DNA of 64,000 nt from Glycomyces salinus (GTDB lineage: Bacteria > Actinomycetota > Actinomycetes > Mycobacteriales > Micromonosporaceae), in NCBI RefSeq assembly GCF_016428645.1, contig NZ_JAELXW010000042.1, positions 1 through 64,000 on the forward strand, written 5' to 3'. The position numbers and the translations under genes are program-made. Position 1 is the first letter of the stretch; the number at the start of each line of letters is the position of its first letter. Under the pieces are notes generated by a model. It saw only the letters and a list, made by a program, of their open reading frames with translations, had not been told where the DNA came from and searched no databases. Positions 61,984 through 64,000 of this stretch are shown in pieces.

Positions 61984-63687
61984 ATGCCGACATCGGTAAC
62001 GATGCCCGCCCTCGGTGAGTCTGTCACCGAGGGGACCGTCACGCAGTGGTTGAAGAAGGAAGGCGACTCGGTCGAGGTCGACGAGCCGCTGCTCGAGGTC
62101 TCGACCGACAAGGTCGACACCGAGGTGCCCTCACCGGTCGCGGGCGTGGTGCTCAAGATCGTGGCCCCCGAGGACTCCGATGTGGAGGTCGGCGGCGAGC
62201 TGGCCGTCATCGGCGACCCGTCCGAGTCCGGGCAGTCCTCTGAGCCCTCCTCGCCGGCGCCCGCCCAGGAGAAGCTTCCCGAACCTGAACCTGAATCTGA
62301 ACCAGAGCAGCCTGCCGCCGAGTCCGCTTCGAGCGGGTCCGAGTCCGCCGAAGCGAGCCCGGCCTCCGGTGGCGCCGAAGGCACCGAGGTGACCCTTCCC
62401 GAGCTGGGCGAGTCGGTCACCGAGGGCACGGTGACGGCCTGGCTCAAGCAGATCGGCGACTCCGTGGAGGTCGACGAGCCGCTGCTGGAGATCTCGACCG
62501 ACAAGGTCGACACCGAGATCCCCTCCCCGGCCGCGGGGACGCTGCTGGAGATCAAGGTCAACGAGGACGAGACCGCCGAGGTCGGATCCGTGCTGGCGAT
62601 CGTCGGCAGCGGTTCGGCCGCCCCGGCGCCCGCCGCTCCGGAGCCGACCCCGGCGCCCGAGCCGGCCGCCGCGCCCGAGCCTCCGGCGGCGCCAGAGGCT
62701 CCCGCGGCCCCTGCCGCGCCCTCGGCCCCCGCCGCGCCGTCGGCCACCAAGCCGAACAGCTCGTACGTGACGCCGCTGGTCCGCAAGCTCGCCTCGGAGA
62801 ACGACGTGAACCTCGACGAGGTCGCGGGGACCGGCGTCGGCGGACGCATCCGCAAGCAGGACGTGCAGGCCGTCATCGACGAGCGCAAGGCCAAGGCCCC
62901 GGCCGCTTCCGAAGGGACGACCCCGAGCTCCCCGAAGCCTGCGGCTCCGGTCGAGGTCAGCCCGCTGCGCGGCCGCACCGAGAAGCTGAGCCGCCTGCGC
63001 CAGTCGGCGGCCAAGGCCCTGCACGAGTCGATGACCACCATGGCCCAGCTGACCACGGTGCGCGAGGTCGACGTGACCAAGGTGGCCAAGCTGCGCGCGG
63101 CCAAGAAGGACGAGTTCCTCGCCCGCCACGGCGTGAAGCTGTCCTTCCTGCCGTTCTTCTCGGTCGCCGCGATCGAGGCACTCCAGCAGTACCCGATCAT
63201 CAACGCCTCCATGAACCTGGAGGAGAAGACGCTCACCTACCCCGAGGCCGAGAACGTCGGCTTCGCGGTGGACACGCCCAAGGGCCTGATCGTCCCGGTC
63301 ATCAAGAACGCCGGGGACCTGAACATCCCGGGCCTGGCCAAGCGGATCGCCGAGATCGCGGACAAGGCCCGCAACGGCGGGCTGGCGCCCGACGATCTGA
63401 GCGGCGGGACGTTCTCGATCACCAACACCGGTTCGGTGGGCGCGCTGTTCGACACGCCGATCGTGCCGCTGGGCATGTCGGCGATCCTCGGCACCGCCGC
63501 GATCGTCAAGCGCCCGCGCGTGATCAACGACCCCGAGCTGGGTGAGGTCATCGCGGTCCGCTCGGTCATGCACCTGACGCTGAGCTACGACCACCGCCTG
63601 ATCGACGGCGCCGACGCCGCCCGCTACTTGGAGGCGGTCACCAAGCGCATCGAGGACGGCAACTTCGAACACCAGCTGGGTCTCTAG
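61984..63687 (+). CDS. sucB: 2-oxoglutarate dehydrogenase E2 (dihydrolipoamide succinyltransferase)
   Basis: This is a 567-residue E2 component. Two lipoyl domains are present, each with the lipoylated Lys in a DKVDTE motif (first at K43; second in the copy ending DKVDTEIPS). Each is followed by a flexible Pro/Ala/Glu/Ser linker. The peripheral subunit-binding domain ([18 protein letters not shown]) comes next, then the CoA-dependent acyltransferase domain with [15 protein letters not shown] (catalytic His and Asp). The two lipoyl domains share long identical stretches. Actinobacterial E2 of this form serves pyruvate and/or 2-oxoglutarate dehydrogenase. A 12-bp inverted repeat follows at 63701-63747. 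Confidence 0.96.
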   Translation: MPTSVTMPALGESVTEGTVTQWLKKEGDSVEVDEPLLEVSTDKVDTEVPSPVAGVVLKIVAPEDSDVEVGGELAVIGDPSESGQSSEPSSPAPAQEKLPEPEPESEPEQPAAESASSGSESAEASPASGGAEGTEVTLPELGESVTEGTVTAWLKQIGDSVEVDEPLLEISTDKVDTEIPSPAAGTLLEIKVNEDETAEVGSVLAIVGSGSAAPAPAAPEPTPAPEPAAAPEPPAAPEAPAAPAAPSAPAAPSATKPNSSYVTPLVRKLASENDVNLDEVAGTGVGGRIRKQDVQAVIDERKAKAPAASEGTTPSSPKPAAPVEVSPLRGRTEKLSRLRQSAAKALHESMTTMAQLTTVREVDVTKVAKLRAAKKDEFLARHGVKLSFLPFFSVAAIEALQQYPIINASMNLEEKTLTYPEAENVGFAVDTPKGLIVPVIKNAGDLNIPGLAKRIAEIADKARNGGLAPDDLSGGTFSITNTGSVGALFDTPIVPLGMSAILGTAAIVKRPRVINDPELGEVIAVRSVMHLTLSYDHRLIDGADAARYLEAVTKRIEDGNFEHQLGL

Positions 63688-63700
63688 ACCCGACCGAATC

Positions 63701-63747
63701 GGAGCGGGCGGCGCAGCCGAGGTTTCCCCGGCCGTGCCGCCCGCTCC
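63701..63747 (+). terminator. Hairpin after sucB
   Basis: GGAGCGGGCGGC (63701-63712) pairs perfectly with GCCGCCCGCTCC (63736-63747), a 12-bp stem with a 23-nt loop, 14 bp after the sucB stop. There is no T-run. It is a likely end of the lpdA-sucB transcript. Confidence 0.65.
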
Positions 63748-63934
63748 GTGTACGCCGCCTGCGGCACGGTGTACTCGCCGGTGAGGCACCGCCGCCATCC
63801 TTGAATCCGACCTCGCCCGAAGTGCGGATAGGGCTCTCGTCAACACTGGTCACCTGCCCGTAACCATGCGGCTTGTGTCCTCGTTGTTCCTGCAACCCAC
63901 AGTTTGCGACCCCACGCGGCAGTTAGGAACTCGA

Positions 63935-64000
63935 ATGCCTAGCGAGTACAACGAGCTTCTGGCGATTCTGATGGAGGCCCGCCCCGAATTCGCCACCGAC
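63935..64000 (+). CDS. Start of an unidentified gene (runs off the right edge)
   Basis: ATG 63935 is preceded by TTAGGAAC and opens a frame of 22 codons to the window end, beginning MPSEYNELLAILMEARPEFA. The region is too short to recognise. It is included because of the plausible ribosome-binding site, the codon composition, and a helical-looking start; it could be a false start. Confidence 0.4.
   Translation, partial: MPSEYNELLAILMEARPEFATD

Overview
The window is chromosomal DNA of a high-GC actinomycete. The evidence is strong G/C preference at third codon positions, many GTG and TTG starts, a WhiB-family protein, a SigR/RsrA pair, a 24-residue bL37-type ribosomal protein and several classical actinobacterial gene orders (dxr-rseP-ispG; rpsB-tsf-pyrH-frr-cdsA-rlmN; rsrA-sigR, SRAP, aroA-rsgA; pepA-lpd-sucB). 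A Glycomyces/Stackebrandtia/Micromonospora-like lineage is my inference, not proven. I see no IS element, prophage, CRISPR array, tRNA or rRNA.

Layout. 1-2.8 kb: leftward infB-ylxR-nusA-rimP. 2.9-8 kb: rightward lipoprotein/DUF4439 pair, then a PadR-regulated ABC exporter with an operator array. 7.9-14.7 kb: leftward map, a membrane protein, isoprenoid genes dxr and ispG flanking a site-2 protease, and purU. 14.8-18 kb: leftward sugar ABC importer (binding protein plus two permeases, no ATPase). 18.2-21.3 kb: MMPL exporter divergent from its TetR repressor. 21.3-25.2 kb: a metallo-beta-lactamase/Rieske fusion, a small membrane protein and a long proline-rich DivIVA-motif protein. 25.2-30.6 kb: rlmN to rpsB, leftward. 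31-34.6 kb: M23-like protein, yraN, comM and dprA. 34.6-37 kb: an unknown protein and a SIS-domain protein. 37.3-39.9 kb: bL37, TetR, rsrA-sigR and whiB. 40-44 kb: SRAP, aroA, rsgA, hisN. 44-47 kb: an iron-box-controlled ABC importer. 47-56.4 kb: acetyl-ester hydrolase, secreted lectin-pectate lyase and a five-gene uronate operon. 56.6-64 kb: gcvT, pepA, lpdA, sucB and the start of an unidentified gene.

The most interesting signal links three separated loci. The LacI-type palindrome GCAANCGCTTGC occurs perfectly in front of the sugar importer (18044) and twice inside the first gene of the uronate operon (55751, 56086). One-mismatch copies lie in front of the pectate lyase (48152, 48176). With the gene functions this predicts a pectin-use regulon: extracellular cleavage by the PL1 lyase, oligogalacturonide uptake by the importer, then UxaC isomerase, UxuB-type reductase and a fuconate-dehydratase-type enolase enzyme in the place normally held by UxaA/UxuA. 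The LacI-type regulator, the KDG kinase/aldolase and the importer ATPase are not in the window.

Other points: a textbook SigR promoter in front of sigR (GGAAT-N18-GTTG), a DtxR-type iron box at 43994, a methionine aminopeptidase with a C-terminal extension running into the convergent neighbour, and a codon-usage break between the lectin and lyase modules of the pectate lyase.
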